From assembly GCF_001439915.1 (NCBI RefSeq), contig NZ_LMBW01000018.1, positions 1,027-53,922 of the forward strand: a DNA stretch of 52,896 bases, given 5' to 3'. Under the pieces are notes generated by a model. The model made no database searches and was not told the origin of the DNA. It was given only the letters and a program-made list of their open reading frames with translations. Every line of letters begins with the position of its first letter. Position 1 is the first letter of the stretch. A program made the translations under genes and the position numbers. This DNA comes from Fredinandcohnia humi (GTDB lineage Bacteria; Bacillota; Bacilli; Bacillales; Bacillaceae_L). Positions 37,793-45,732 of the stretch are shown here, in pieces.

Positions 37793-37840
37793 GTCTATAG
37801 GAGAAGCATTTATTTGTGTTTCTGCTATAGACTTTTTTTG
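37793..37840 (+). terminator. Terminator downstream of the L25 gene
   Basis: GTCTATAG with following AGAA pairs with TTCT and CTATAGAC (one mismatch) and is followed by seven T. Confidence 0.8.
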
Positions 37841-37879
37841 AAGTATTTTGAAAAGCAGTCCCCATATGTTAAATAAAAT

Positions 37880-38635
37880 CTATGCTACTTTTATTATTCT
37901 GGTCGATAAAGAGGTGTCCCTAGAGTAAAAGTTATTTATAAAATCCCCATCTAGTGTAGCTAAGTAATTGTATTCATTTTCTTGTGCGATTGCCAAATGG
38001 AAAGAGTCTGTAATATCAAGTTGAAATTGGTACATAAAGATTTTGGCAGCGGGATATGAAATATCCGCAGAGGAGTCCAAAAATTCGACTGCCTCAAATC
38101 CTAATTCATCTGTCATCTTATGAACAAATTCCTCAAAAGTATCAACTGCGTCTCGATAAAAGACATCTAGTTTATTTCGATTAACTTCGTCTTTTTTGGC
38201 TAATTTAATCAATTCCATTACATTTAATTTGATATTGACATTCTTTTTGTAGTAACTCATTATTTCTTCACGTTTTGCCAAGCTGTATAAAAATCGAGCG
38301 CCATCTAAATCTAGTAATTGAATTCTTTGCTTAGAGGCTAAATTATTGAAGCCATCTTTTGTCTGATTAATAAGTTTGTTATTTTGGTGATAAACTTCTA
38401 GGGCACCCAGAATTTTCATTTGGAAAAGTCGGTTGATTACTTCTGCAACGGTATGATTACTCAGTCCCAAAACAACTCCTGGGTAATCTGACCACACATC
38501 CAATACCCTTGCTACCTCGTGGCGACGATTATCATCAAGGTCTAAATATGTCAAAATAAAACAAGCATCTAAATAAATAGATGCTCCAGAGAAATCTTCC
38601 TGATCAATTTGTTCCCCACCTAGAATAAAGTCCAT
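37880..38635 (-). CDS. PIN-domain protein, candidate toxin
   Basis: 251 residues. PIN nuclease acidic residues are visible: D23 in IYLDACFILTYLD, E65 in LSNHTVAEVINRL, D210 in DITDSFHLA, and D229/D231 in ATLDGDF. PIN proteins cut RNA, often as VapC-type toxins, but this is about twice the usual VapC length, with a helical insert at about 75-190. A small basic protein ends 2 nt upstream in the same operon. AAGGGAGA precedes the ATG. Confidence 0.75.
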   Translation of the reverse strand: MDFILGGEQIDQEDFSGASIYLDACFILTYLDLDDNRRHEVARVLDVWSDYPGVVLGLSNHTVAEVINRLFQMKILGALEVYHQNNKLINQTKDGFNNLASKQRIQLLDLDGARFLYSLAKREEIMSYYKKNVNIKLNVMELIKLAKKDEVNRNKLDVFYRDAVDTFEEFVHKMTDELGFEAVEFLDSSADISYPAAKIFMYQFQLDITDSFHLAIAQENEYNYLATLDGDFINNFYSRDTSLSTRIIKVA

Positions 38636-38637
38636 AC

Positions 38638-38865
38638 TTATCTCCCTTGCTTGTGTAGGTCGGACAAGGTGCGACCAAACGCTCCATGAACACCAATAGA
38701 ATTTGAAATCTCAAGAGCACTTCGTTTTTTCTTTGGATTTTTTACAGTCTTATTTCCAACGGTTTTGGATTGGGCTTCTTTTGTTAGAGGCACAGAAACC
38801 ATTTTTACCACCCCATCAATTTTATTATTATTTGTCTTGTACCCTCTATTTCTACACTTGTCCAT
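38638..38865 (-). CDS. Small basic protein upstream of the PIN protein, candidate antitoxin
   Basis: 75 residues, rich in Lys, Asn and Thr, no recognised DNA-binding fold; the C-terminal half (SALEISNSIGVHGAFGRTLSDLHK) could be a helix that fits a PIN groove. ATG 38865 follows AAGGAGGG with proper spacing. The tight arrangement with the PIN gene is the antitoxin-toxin order. Role inferred from context only. Confidence 0.55.
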   Translation of the reverse strand: MDKCRNRGYKTNNNKIDGVVKMVSVPLTKEAQSKTVGNKTVKNPKKKRSALEISNSIGVHGAFGRTLSDLHKQGR

Positions 38866-39102
38866 AATTTCCCTCCTTTTTGTGCTAAATTATCTGACCT
38901 TTAACTTCCTTTTTATTTCCCTTTTGTAACCTATGATAAACCCTTCTAAATCATGATAGTATCAACCATTATTTCCGAACATCATGCCTTCTATAAGTAA
39001 AGGTAAATATAATAACATAATCTAGTGACTAGTTAATTGGAAAAAAACTCGGTTCCCGCCCTATAGAGAAGAAAGCCAAGGTTTTTCCGTTATTATAGGA
39101 GC

Positions 39103-39222
39103 TTAGCTCCTTTGATTTAACACTTCTTGTATCATCTTTTCCAAACGGTCTAAACGATCGATAATTGGTTGAAGAGCTTCATCTAATTGTGCGCGTAATC
39201 GATCTGCTTTTTCATTCTCCAT
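39103..39222 (-). CDS. 39-residue helical protein
   Basis: ATG 39222 has a strong GGAGGAA 7 nt upstream. The product, starting MENEKADRLRAQLDEALQ and ending in LEKMIQEVLNQRS, has heptad-spaced Leu/Ile and looks like a short coiled coil. The stop lies in the palindrome AGGAGCTTAGCTCCT (39097-39111). Divergent from the tetR-type gene. Function unknown. 38866-39100 shows no gene. Confidence 0.6.
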   Translation of the reverse strand: MENEKADRLRAQLDEALQPIIDRLDRLEKMIQEVLNQRS

Positions 39223-39269
39223 GATTTAATTCCTCCATTATATATTATGTTGACAATAGGTTAGAGATT

Positions 39270-39310
39270 TCTTTTTTATAGGATGCGCTACAATCAAGAT
39301 ACGTAATCGG
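39270..39310 (+). promoter_or_regulatory. Promoter-like element, copy 1 (upstream of the TetR gene)
   Basis: The stretch CTTTTTTATAGGATGCGCTA then CAATCAAGA nearly repeats at 40260-40295 upstream of another gene. Each contains TACAAT as a possible -10. Confidence 0.4.
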
Positions 39311-39432
39311 CAATGCTGAAGTTTGTCAGTTTTTGTAGAACAAAAAGGGTAACAGGCAGGTTGACGTACGGTTATTTTCTGCAGGATAATACTCATGAGT
39401 AATATAATTTTTATAGAATAAGAGGCAACATT

Positions 39433-40038
39433 ATGGGACAACGAGGTAGACAAAAGGGGTCCGTCGGGGTCAAAAGCAAAGAGGCAATCCTTTTGATTGC
39501 TGCAGAGGAATTTGCAGAACATGGATTTCATCAAACGAAGATTAGTACAATTGTCAAAAGGGCCGGTTTTACGCAGCCTAGTTTTTATCTATACTTCGCT
39601 AGTAAGGAAGCTATTTTTCAGGAGCTCGTACAGACATTTCGAAAGAAATTAATTCATCTAACGAAAAAGAGCAGACTCGAGACAAATCTGGATAAAGGCA
39701 TACTTCCTTTTAGAATAGCTAAAGGTCTAAGTGAAATTTTTCAATTCTTTGACAATAATCGAAATTTGACAATGATCGGCTTTTACATCTCAGACGAGGC
39801 GGAGGAAATTAAGCGAGATATGGTCAAAGATTTCACCAAGAGCCTACAAGCAGAACAACTAGATCATTACTTTCGACAGGACCTAGACATGCAAACAGTT
39901 GCAGAGTGTATAACCGGCTCCATTGAGCGACTCACCATCACGAAACTGTTCACAGATAAAAAAAATCCACAACAACTAGCGAACGAAATAGTGGATATCT
40001 ATTTATATGGTTTGCAAAATCCTGAAACCATATATTAA
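39433..40038 (+). CDS. TetR/AcrR family transcriptional regulator
   Basis: 201 residues. N-terminal HTH about 17-62 (ILLIAAEEFAEHGFHQTKISTIVKRAG..PSFYLYFASKEAIF), then an all-helical ligand domain. Ligand and targets unknown. A palindrome typical of TetR operators lies at 41265-41278, and others at 25172-25244. Site before ATG is weak (AGAGGCAAC). Confidence 0.9.
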   Translation: MGQRGRQKGSVGVKSKEAILLIAAEEFAEHGFHQTKISTIVKRAGFTQPSFYLYFASKEAIFQELVQTFRKKLIHLTKKSRLETNLDKGILPFRIAKGLSEIFQFFDNNRNLTMIGFYISDEAEEIKRDMVKDFTKSLQAEQLDHYFRQDLDMQTVAECITGSIERLTITKLFTDKKNPQQLANEIVDIYLYGLQNPETIY

Positions 40039-40048
40039 GTATCGGGGG

Positions 40049-40219
40049 ATGAGGAAGATTAAAACGGTAAACAAAGGAGACCTGGTAGAACTTGACAAGG
40101 AATGGATAGAATTAATCATCGAAGCTAAAAACATGGGGATGACACTTAGAGATGTTAGTGACTTTTTAGAAAATGGTATGAACGATGTGGCTCGTGCAAC
40201 CAAGAGTGATGGAGCTTAG
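40049..40219 (+). CDS. SinI-family anti-repressor-like protein
   Basis: About 56 residues. The segment ELDKEWIELIIEAKNMGMTL matches the SinI helix that binds and blocks SinR, the biofilm repressor of Bacillus. No sinR lies nearby, so it is a stand-alone SinI-like protein, as SlrA is in B. subtilis. ATG 40049 is directly preceded by GGGGG with no spacing, so the start is uncertain; the frame is also open from 40007. Confidence 0.75.
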   Translation: MRKIKTVNKGDLVELDKEWIELIIEAKNMGMTLRDVSDFLENGMNDVARATKSDGA

Positions 40220-40259
40220 GACGTTACGTCTTAGTGGACCGTATAGGGTGGAGACGGAC

Positions 40260-40295
40260 CTCTTTTTTATAGGATGTGTTACAATTAAGAAGTAT
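40260..40295 (+). promoter_or_regulatory. Promoter-like element, copy 2, with extended -10
   Basis: TCTTTTTTATAGGATGTGTT then ACAATTAAGA repeats the element at 39270. TG-T-TACAAT (40277-40285) is an extended -10. It lies 34 bp before the next ATG. Confidence 0.5.
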
Positions 40296-40318
40296 AATCA
40301 AAATTTTTAGAGGATAGT

Positions 40319-40717
40319 ATGAAGGGTGAGGGATTAGCAAAAATGGACGCTGTTTTTACATATATCGTTACCCTTATTGCAATAGGGATTTCAGTGTTTA
40401 TTACCCTTTTTTTTAAGCTTGAACTTGAGCGAATGTTTCGTGAAAAAACGAGTGTGATCCCTTTTCATATTTGTAATGTGCTAATTGTGTTAATGGTGTC
40501 GTTTGCGTTTCATGCGGTATTTACCATTTATATATTTGAAAATGAATTGAACCTATTGCTTCAAATGCTCGTTAACTTGTTCATCATCCTACCCATTTAT
40601 ACGGTTGGGAATATCCTTCTTGAAAAAAATAAATTCAAATTTCGTAAATACAGACCGGCTGAAGATGGGAAAATACTTGTGATTAACGAAAAGTTTTTAC
40701 AGAAGAAAAAAAGGTAA
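40319..40717 (+). CDS. Small membrane protein of unknown function
   Basis: 132 residues with three hydrophobic helices (about 10-30, 48-70 and 78-100) and a basic cytoplasmic tail ending LQKKKR. AGAGGA precedes ATG 40319; an internal ATG at 40343 also has a plausible site. I do not recognise the family. Confidence 0.65.
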   Translation: MKGEGLAKMDAVFTYIVTLIAIGISVFITLFFKLELERMFREKTSVIPFHICNVLIVLMVSFAFHAVFTIYIFENELNLLLQMLVNLFIILPIYTVGNILLEKNKFKFRKYRPAEDGKILVINEKFLQKKKR

Positions 40718-40734
40718 TTGAATAGAGGAAAACA

Positions 40735-40768
40735 AAAACTAGATGCTTAAATCTGGTTTTTTTGTTTT
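40735..40768 (+). terminator. Terminator after the small membrane protein gene
   Basis: AAAACTAGAT pairs with ATCTGGTTTT (one G-U), followed by T-rich sequence. Confidence 0.75.
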
Positions 40769-40770
40769 TT

Positions 40771-41361
40771 TTCGACGAAATTCCCACGTATACATACATG
40801 TGTCCAATCACACCTGAACGAAATGTGGGGACAAAGGTACTACCCCATACTACATATAGCATATTTTGTTGGAAAAACTGAAAATTACACCATATTTGGA
40901 GGATATGAGAGGATGTGGGAGGATCTTGGAAGGATAAAACATTTTCCTTCCCTGAGGTTTTGAAATCATGGAATATGCTAATTTATCCCGAGATATGCTA
41001 GATTATCAGGTTTGTCCTCAATTTACTACTCCTCTATACTTTTAATGTAACCCTAGTGTTCACCACCGTATAACAAACAAATAGCTTTACCCTCCAAGAA
41101 CAATAGTTCAATAGAAGTATCCTCAAAGTCTAGAAAAATGTAGCATATTCTCGTCCTCTACATTTTTCATCTGAACGAACTTTACTTGTTACCTTTCTAT
41201 TAATAAAATCAAAAAGTTGGCTCATTGTAAAAGTCAGAGAGGAATATGTTAGCACAAAAAAGTGAATGAATATTCATTTTCAGAGGGTTATTCTTAACAT
41301 TAGACCAAGTAAATAAATCGGTTTACTAATAAATAAAAGCCGAAAAAAAAGGGGAGATTTT
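40771..41361. other. 590-bp intergenic region before the glycine betaine operon
   Basis: No gene seen on either strand. Several short AGGAT/GGAGGAT repeats occur at 40898-40935. A perfect palindrome AATGAATATTCATT lies at 41265-41278, 84 bp before the next ATG; it resembles TetR-type operators (compare FadR sites, TGAATGA..TCATTCA). Confidence 0.5.
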
Positions 41362-42375
41362 ATGATGAAACGAAAGTTATTTACATTACTAGCAGTTTTA
41401 CTATTAGCTTTAGTTGGATGTAGTAGTGAAGGGTCTTCAGGGGATGGAGAACCAAAAAAATTAAATAAAATTGTGTTTGCCGATGCAGGTTGGGACAGTA
41501 TTCGCGTCCACAACAGTATTGCACAACGAATCCTTGAGGAAGGATATGGATATAAAACAGATGTAACAGCAGGATCAACTGCTGCAACACTTGAAGGTTT
41601 ACGTCAAGGGGACATCAATGTGTATATGGAAGTCTGGACTGATAATGTAAAAGAGCTTTATCAAGAAATGACAGAGGCCGGAGATATTGTGGAGGTTTCT
41701 ACTAACTTTGATGATAATAGCCAAGGGTTATATGTTCCGACATATGTAATTGAAGGAGATAAAGAAAGAGGAATTGAACCGTTAGCACCCGATTTAAAAA
41801 CGGTTGAAGACTTGAAGAAATACCCTGAAGTATTCCCGGACCCAGAGGATTCAAGTAAAGGCCTTATCATAGGTGCTCCTACTGGATGGGCTGTTGGGGA
41901 AACAATGTCAGTTAAGGTTGACACATATGGCTTAGGAGATACGTTTAACTATATAAGCCCAGGCTCAGATTCAAGTGCGGTTGCTACTCTAGTTAATGCA
42001 TATGAAAAGGGTAAAGGGTGGGTCGGATATTACTGGTCTCCAACATGGGTAACTGCAAAATATGATCTTACTCTTCTAGAAGAACCAGAATATAACGAGG
42101 AACAATGGAACAAAGACTTTGGTACAGCATTCCCACCAAACGATGTTGTCATATCCGTTCACAAGGACATGTCTGAACAAGCGCCAGAGGTTGTGGAGTT
42201 CCTAAAAAGTTATCAAACTAGTAACGACTTAACAGAGGAAGCTCTTAAATATATGAATGAAAATGATGCTTCTGCTGAAGAAGCCGCCGATTGGTGGATG
42301 AAGGAACATGAAGACATTTGGACTACTTGGGTCTCAGAAGATATTGCAGAAAAAGTAAAAAGTTCATTGGAATAA
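41362..42375 (+). CDS. Glycine betaine ABC transporter substrate-binding lipoprotein
   Basis: 337 residues: lipobox LVGC with acylated Cys 20, then an OpuAC/ProX-like fold (KIVFADAGWDSIRVHNSIAQ, INVYMEVWTDN, WVGYYWSPTW). Trp residues in these motifs suit a box for trimethylammonium groups. Longer than the binding protein of the 35.6-kb operon and from a different subfamily. GGGGAG precedes the ATG. A structured repeat separates it from the permease. Confidence 0.9.
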   Translation: MMKRKLFTLLAVLLLALVGCSSEGSSGDGEPKKLNKIVFADAGWDSIRVHNSIAQRILEEGYGYKTDVTAGSTAATLEGLRQGDINVYMEVWTDNVKELYQEMTEAGDIVEVSTNFDDNSQGLYVPTYVIEGDKERGIEPLAPDLKTVEDLKKYPEVFPDPEDSSKGLIIGAPTGWAVGETMSVKVDTYGLGDTFNYISPGSDSSAVATLVNAYEKGKGWVGYYWSPTWVTAKYDLTLLEEPEYNEEQWNKDFGTAFPPNDVVISVHKDMSEQAPEVVEFLKSYQTSNDLTEEALKYMNENDASAEEAADWWMKEHEDIWTTWVSEDIAEKVKSSLE

Positions 42376-42500
42376 GAAATGCGCATTTCCTGCTAAGGGC
42401 AGGCAAGTCCTGTGCCTCTAGCTGATGGCGCCTGGAGCTAGATATAGTAAAACATTCGTAGTAGTTGGCAAATGCCAACTACTACAGTTTTCACAAGAAT
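42376..42500. repeat. Dispersed repeat with a 13-bp hairpin inside the operon
   Basis: GTAGTAGTTGGCA (42458-42470) and TGCCAACTACTAC (42473-42485) are perfectly complementary with a 2-base gap. The left part carries GGCGCCTGGAGCTAGAT and TCCTGTGC, common in small Bacillus intergenic repeats and partly shared with 8575-8700. It may limit read-through from the binding-protein gene. Confidence 0.6.
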
Positions 42501-42541
42501 TTGTCGGAAAATATGTGGTTTTCTAAATAAAAGTGAGGTGA

Positions 42542-43426
42542 ATGGTTACATCATGTAACCTGCTTATGGGTAGTTTTCCAGATATACGTTGGGAATTTAT
42601 CGGTGAATATGTAGAAAAATTTATTAAATGGTTAGATACAACATTCGAAGGATTTTTTGATTTCATACATCTTATCTCCTCTCAAACAATCAATGGAATA
42701 AGCGGTTTCCTTAATTTTATTCCTTGGTGGCTCTTCTTAATTATTATTTTCCTTTTAGGATGGCGCTTTAAATCTGTTCTTTCTGGTGTGTTATATGCAT
42801 TCTTTATTTTCTTAATAGGAACGTTTGGATTATGGGATGTATTGATGATTACAATAGCCATTGTTCTAACATCTGTTCTCATATCCCTGATTATTGGGAT
42901 TCCCATTGGGGTGTGGATGGCGTTTAGTAAAGGATTTTCCATTTTCATGAGGCCAGTTTTAGATGCAATGCAGACCATGCCGAGTTTCGTGTATTTAATC
43001 CCTGCGATTTTCTTTTTCAGTCTAGGAAACGTTTCGGCTGTATTTGCAACATTAATTTATGCATTGCCACCAGTTATTCGATTGACTGAGCTAGCCATAC
43101 GAAATGTTGATGAGGATATCATTGAATCTGCGCAATCCTTCGGATCATCAAGATGGCAAATGCTAACAAAGGTTCAATTGCCTCAGGCGCTTCCTACGAT
43201 TATGGCAGGAGTCAACCAAACCACAATGATGGCACTTGCGATGGTCGTTATTGCGTCAATGGTTGGGGCGAAGGGACTAGGAGAGCAGGTTCTAATTGCG
43301 ATTAACCGTATTGATATGGCACTCGGATTTGAAGCGGGTATCAGTATCGTATTTCTAGCTATCATTATTGACCGTGTGACATCGGGAGTAGCAAACTCGT
43401 TCCAGAAACACAAGGGGGCGAAATAA
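42542..43426 (+). CDS. Glycine betaine ABC transporter permease
   Basis: 294 residues with an OpuAB/ProW-like layout: an extra N-terminal segment before the helices, then about six helices, with the EAA loop NVDEDIIESAQSFGSSRWQ. The start is unsure: ATG 42542 overlaps GAGGTGA closely, and ATG 42566 lacks a site. The stop overlaps the ATPase ATG. Confidence 0.88.
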   Translation: MVTSCNLLMGSFPDIRWEFIGEYVEKFIKWLDTTFEGFFDFIHLISSQTINGISGFLNFIPWWLFLIIIFLLGWRFKSVLSGVLYAFFIFLIGTFGLWDVLMITIAIVLTSVLISLIIGIPIGVWMAFSKGFSIFMRPVLDAMQTMPSFVYLIPAIFFFSLGNVSAVFATLIYALPPVIRLTELAIRNVDEDIIESAQSFGSSRWQMLTKVQLPQALPTIMAGVNQTTMMALAMVVIASMVGAKGLGEQVLIAINRIDMALGFEAGISIVFLAIIIDRVTSGVANSFQKHKGAK

Positions 43427-44598
43427 TGGAAACGAAAATTAAAATAAAGAACGTCTCAAAAATATTTGGTCCAAAACCAAAATCTATCATTCCAATGGTT
43501 GAAAAAGGAATGGGTAAAAAAGAAATTTTAGAAAAAACCAATCATACCGTTGGTGTGTATAATGCATCAATGGAAATCAACAAAGGTGAAATCTTTGTGA
43601 TCATGGGGCTTTCCGGAAGTGGTAAGTCGACCTTGATTCGCTGCTTTAACCTTTTAAATAAACCAACATCCGGTTCCATCTATGTAGACGGTGAAGATGT
43701 TGTTCGCTATAGTTCATCCCAGCTGAAGAAGTTTAGACAGGATAAAATCGCCATGGTGTTCCAGCACTTTGGATTGTTCAGTCACCGAACTGTTCTCGCA
43801 AATGTGGAATATGGCCTTGAGATAAAAAACATCTCAAAAGAAAAACGTAGAGAAATTGCCTTGAAAAATATTGACAGTGTTGGGCTAAAAGGATATGAGG
43901 ATAAGTATCCAGCGGAGCTCTCAGGTGGGATGCAGCAGCGTGTTGGACTTGCTCGGGCACTTGCAAATGATCCTGATATCCTTCTTATGGATGAGCCTTT
44001 TAGTGCACTTGACCCACTTATTCGTAGAGAAATGCAGCTTGAGCTGATAGAGTTGCAGGACAAACTTCAAAAGACCATTATTTTTATTACCCACGATATC
44101 AATGAAGCTTTTAAATTAGGAGACCGTGTTGCCGTAATGAAGGATGGGGTAGTTGAGCAGATTGGTACACCGGAGGAAATTATCGATACTCCTGCGAACG
44201 ACTACATTTCCGAGTTTATTAAAGATATCGACCGCTCTAAGGTTTTACAGGCAGAGCATGTTATGATCCAATCGAATGCTCTAGTATCTCTTAAGGATAG
44301 TCTACAAGTGGCAGTAAAAGAAATGCAGAAGAATGGGATTTCAAGTGTGTTTGTAGTTAACAAGCATAGACGCTTAGAGGGAATCGTAACCATTGACGAT
44401 TGCATCGATGGAATCAAGGAGAAGAAAACAATGCCTGATGTGATTCGGGACGATATTTTTACAGTTTCAAAGGATGAATATATTCAAGATATCATTCCAA
44501 AGGCATTGGAAACAAAGTTCCCTTTAGCCGTAGTGAATGAAGAGCAACGGCTAGTAGGAATCATCCTCCGTGTACATGTACTTTCTAGTCTAGTTTAA
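43426..44598 (+). CDS. Glycine betaine ABC transporter ATPase with CBS domains
   Basis: 390 residues. The N-terminal about 45 residues precede the cassette as in OpuAA/ProV. Walker A is GLSGSGKST (61-69), signature [15 protein letters not shown] and [12 protein letters not shown]. Two CBS-like repeats occupy about 275-390 and in this family sense ionic strength. Start coupled to the permease (TAATGG). Confidence 0.92.
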   Translation: METKIKIKNVSKIFGPKPKSIIPMVEKGMGKKEILEKTNHTVGVYNASMEINKGEIFVIMGLSGSGKSTLIRCFNLLNKPTSGSIYVDGEDVVRYSSSQLKKFRQDKIAMVFQHFGLFSHRTVLANVEYGLEIKNISKEKRREIALKNIDSVGLKGYEDKYPAELSGGMQQRVGLARALANDPDILLMDEPFSALDPLIRREMQLELIELQDKLQKTIIFITHDINEAFKLGDRVAVMKDGVVEQIGTPEEIIDTPANDYISEFIKDIDRSKVLQAEHVMIQSNALVSLKDSLQVAVKEMQKNGISSVFVVNKHRRLEGIVTIDDCIDGIKEKKTMPDVIRDDIFTVSKDEYIQDIIPKALETKFPLAVVNEEQRLVGIILRVHVLSSLV

Positions 44599-44609
44599 GT
44601 AATAGATTG

Positions 44610-44648
44610 AATGACTCAGATTGTTTTAACGATCTGGGTCATTTTTTA
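44610..44648 (+). terminator. Terminator of the glycine betaine operon
   Basis: AATGACTCAGATTG pairs with CGATCTGGGTCATT (G-U pairs), followed by six T. Confidence 0.85.
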
Positions 44649-44695
44649 ATATTTAGACCGATACTTGTTGAATTTTGGAATCGGCTATAATCGCT

Positions 44696-44723
44696 TTGAT
44701 AATTAGTGTGCGGATAGTATAAT
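44696..44723 (+). promoter_or_regulatory. Sigma-A promoter of yeaC-yeaD-yebA
   Basis: TTGATA (44696-44701), a 16-nt spacer and TATAAT (44718-44723). A second possible pair, TTGTTG (44665) and TATAAT (44686), lies just upstream. Confidence 0.65.
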
Positions 44724-44769
44724 AGTTACATATATTGTAAGACGATACGAGGTTTTAGGAGGACAGAAA

Positions 44770-45732
44770 ATGGTGCAGCTTGACACGTTACATCCAGTAT
44801 TAGGAAGAGTTATCGGAAATATCGAAAAAGTCATGATCGGAAAAAGAGATGTGGCCACACTTAGCTTGGTTGCATTACTAGCAGAAGGACATGTTTTATT
44901 GGAGGACGTACCGGGTGTAGGGAAGACAATGATGGTGCGTTCCCTTGCAAAATCAGTGAGTGCGGAATTTAAACGAATCCAGTTTACGCCGGACCTATTG
45001 CCGTCTGATGTAACTGGAACGTCAATCTATAATCCAAAAGAACTTCAATTTGAGTTCAGACCAGGGCCAATCATTGGCCATATTGTTCTAGCGGACGAAA
45101 TTAACCGGACATCTCCGAAGACACAATCAGCGTTACTTGAAGGAATGGAAGAAAGCAGCGTCACGGTTGACGGGGTAACCAGGGTCTTGCCTAGGCCGTT
45201 CTTTGTCATGGCGACACAAAACCCGATTGAATATGAAGGAACATATCCGCTGCCAGAAGCACAACTCGATCGTTTTCTATTAAAAATGAAAATGGGATAT
45301 CCGTCCGTAAATGAGGAAATCGAGGTTTTAAATAGGGCGGAAAAGTCCAAGCCAATCGAACAGCTTGAAGCCGTCATTACCCTTGAAGAGTTAGTTGCCA
45401 TTCAAGAGGAAGTAAAAGCGGTCTTTGTTGACCAAACAATTAAAGAATATATTGTAGATTTAGTAAGCCGAACCAGAGAGCATAACTCTATCTATTTAGG
45501 GGCTAGTCCGCGTGGCTCGATTGCATTAATGAAGGCATCCCAGGCGTATGCCTTGATTCACGGAAGGGATTTTGTGATTCCAGACGATATCCAGTATCTT
45601 GCACCATTTGTTCTGCCACACCGGCTCATTTTAAAATCGGAAGCAAGATTTGAAGGAATGACAACCGACAAGATCGTGGAAAAAATCATTGAGAGAACAC
45701 CGATTCCCGTGCAAAGGTCGTTGAATCGTTGA
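44770..45732 (+). CDS. yeaC: MoxR family AAA ATPase YeaC
   Basis: 320 residues. AAA+ cassette with DVPGVGKT (46-53), FTPDLLPSDVTG, LADEINRTSPKTQ (Walker B) and MATQNPIEYEGTYPLPEAQLDRF. MoxR ATPases act as chaperones that prepare partner complexes, here most likely the DUF58 and transglutaminase proteins encoded next. Site TTAGGAGGA. The stop overlaps the next start by 4 nt. Confidence 0.93.
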   Translation: MVQLDTLHPVLGRVIGNIEKVMIGKRDVATLSLVALLAEGHVLLEDVPGVGKTMMVRSLAKSVSAEFKRIQFTPDLLPSDVTGTSIYNPKELQFEFRPGPIIGHIVLADEINRTSPKTQSALLEGMEESSVTVDGVTRVLPRPFFVMATQNPIEYEGTYPLPEAQLDRFLLKMKMGYPSVNEEIEVLNRAEKSKPIEQLEAVITLEELVAIQEEVKAVFVDQTIKEYIVDLVSRTREHNSIYLGASPRGSIALMKASQAYALIHGRDFVIPDDIQYLAPFVLPHRLILKSEARFEGMTTDKIVEKIIERTPIPVQRSLNR

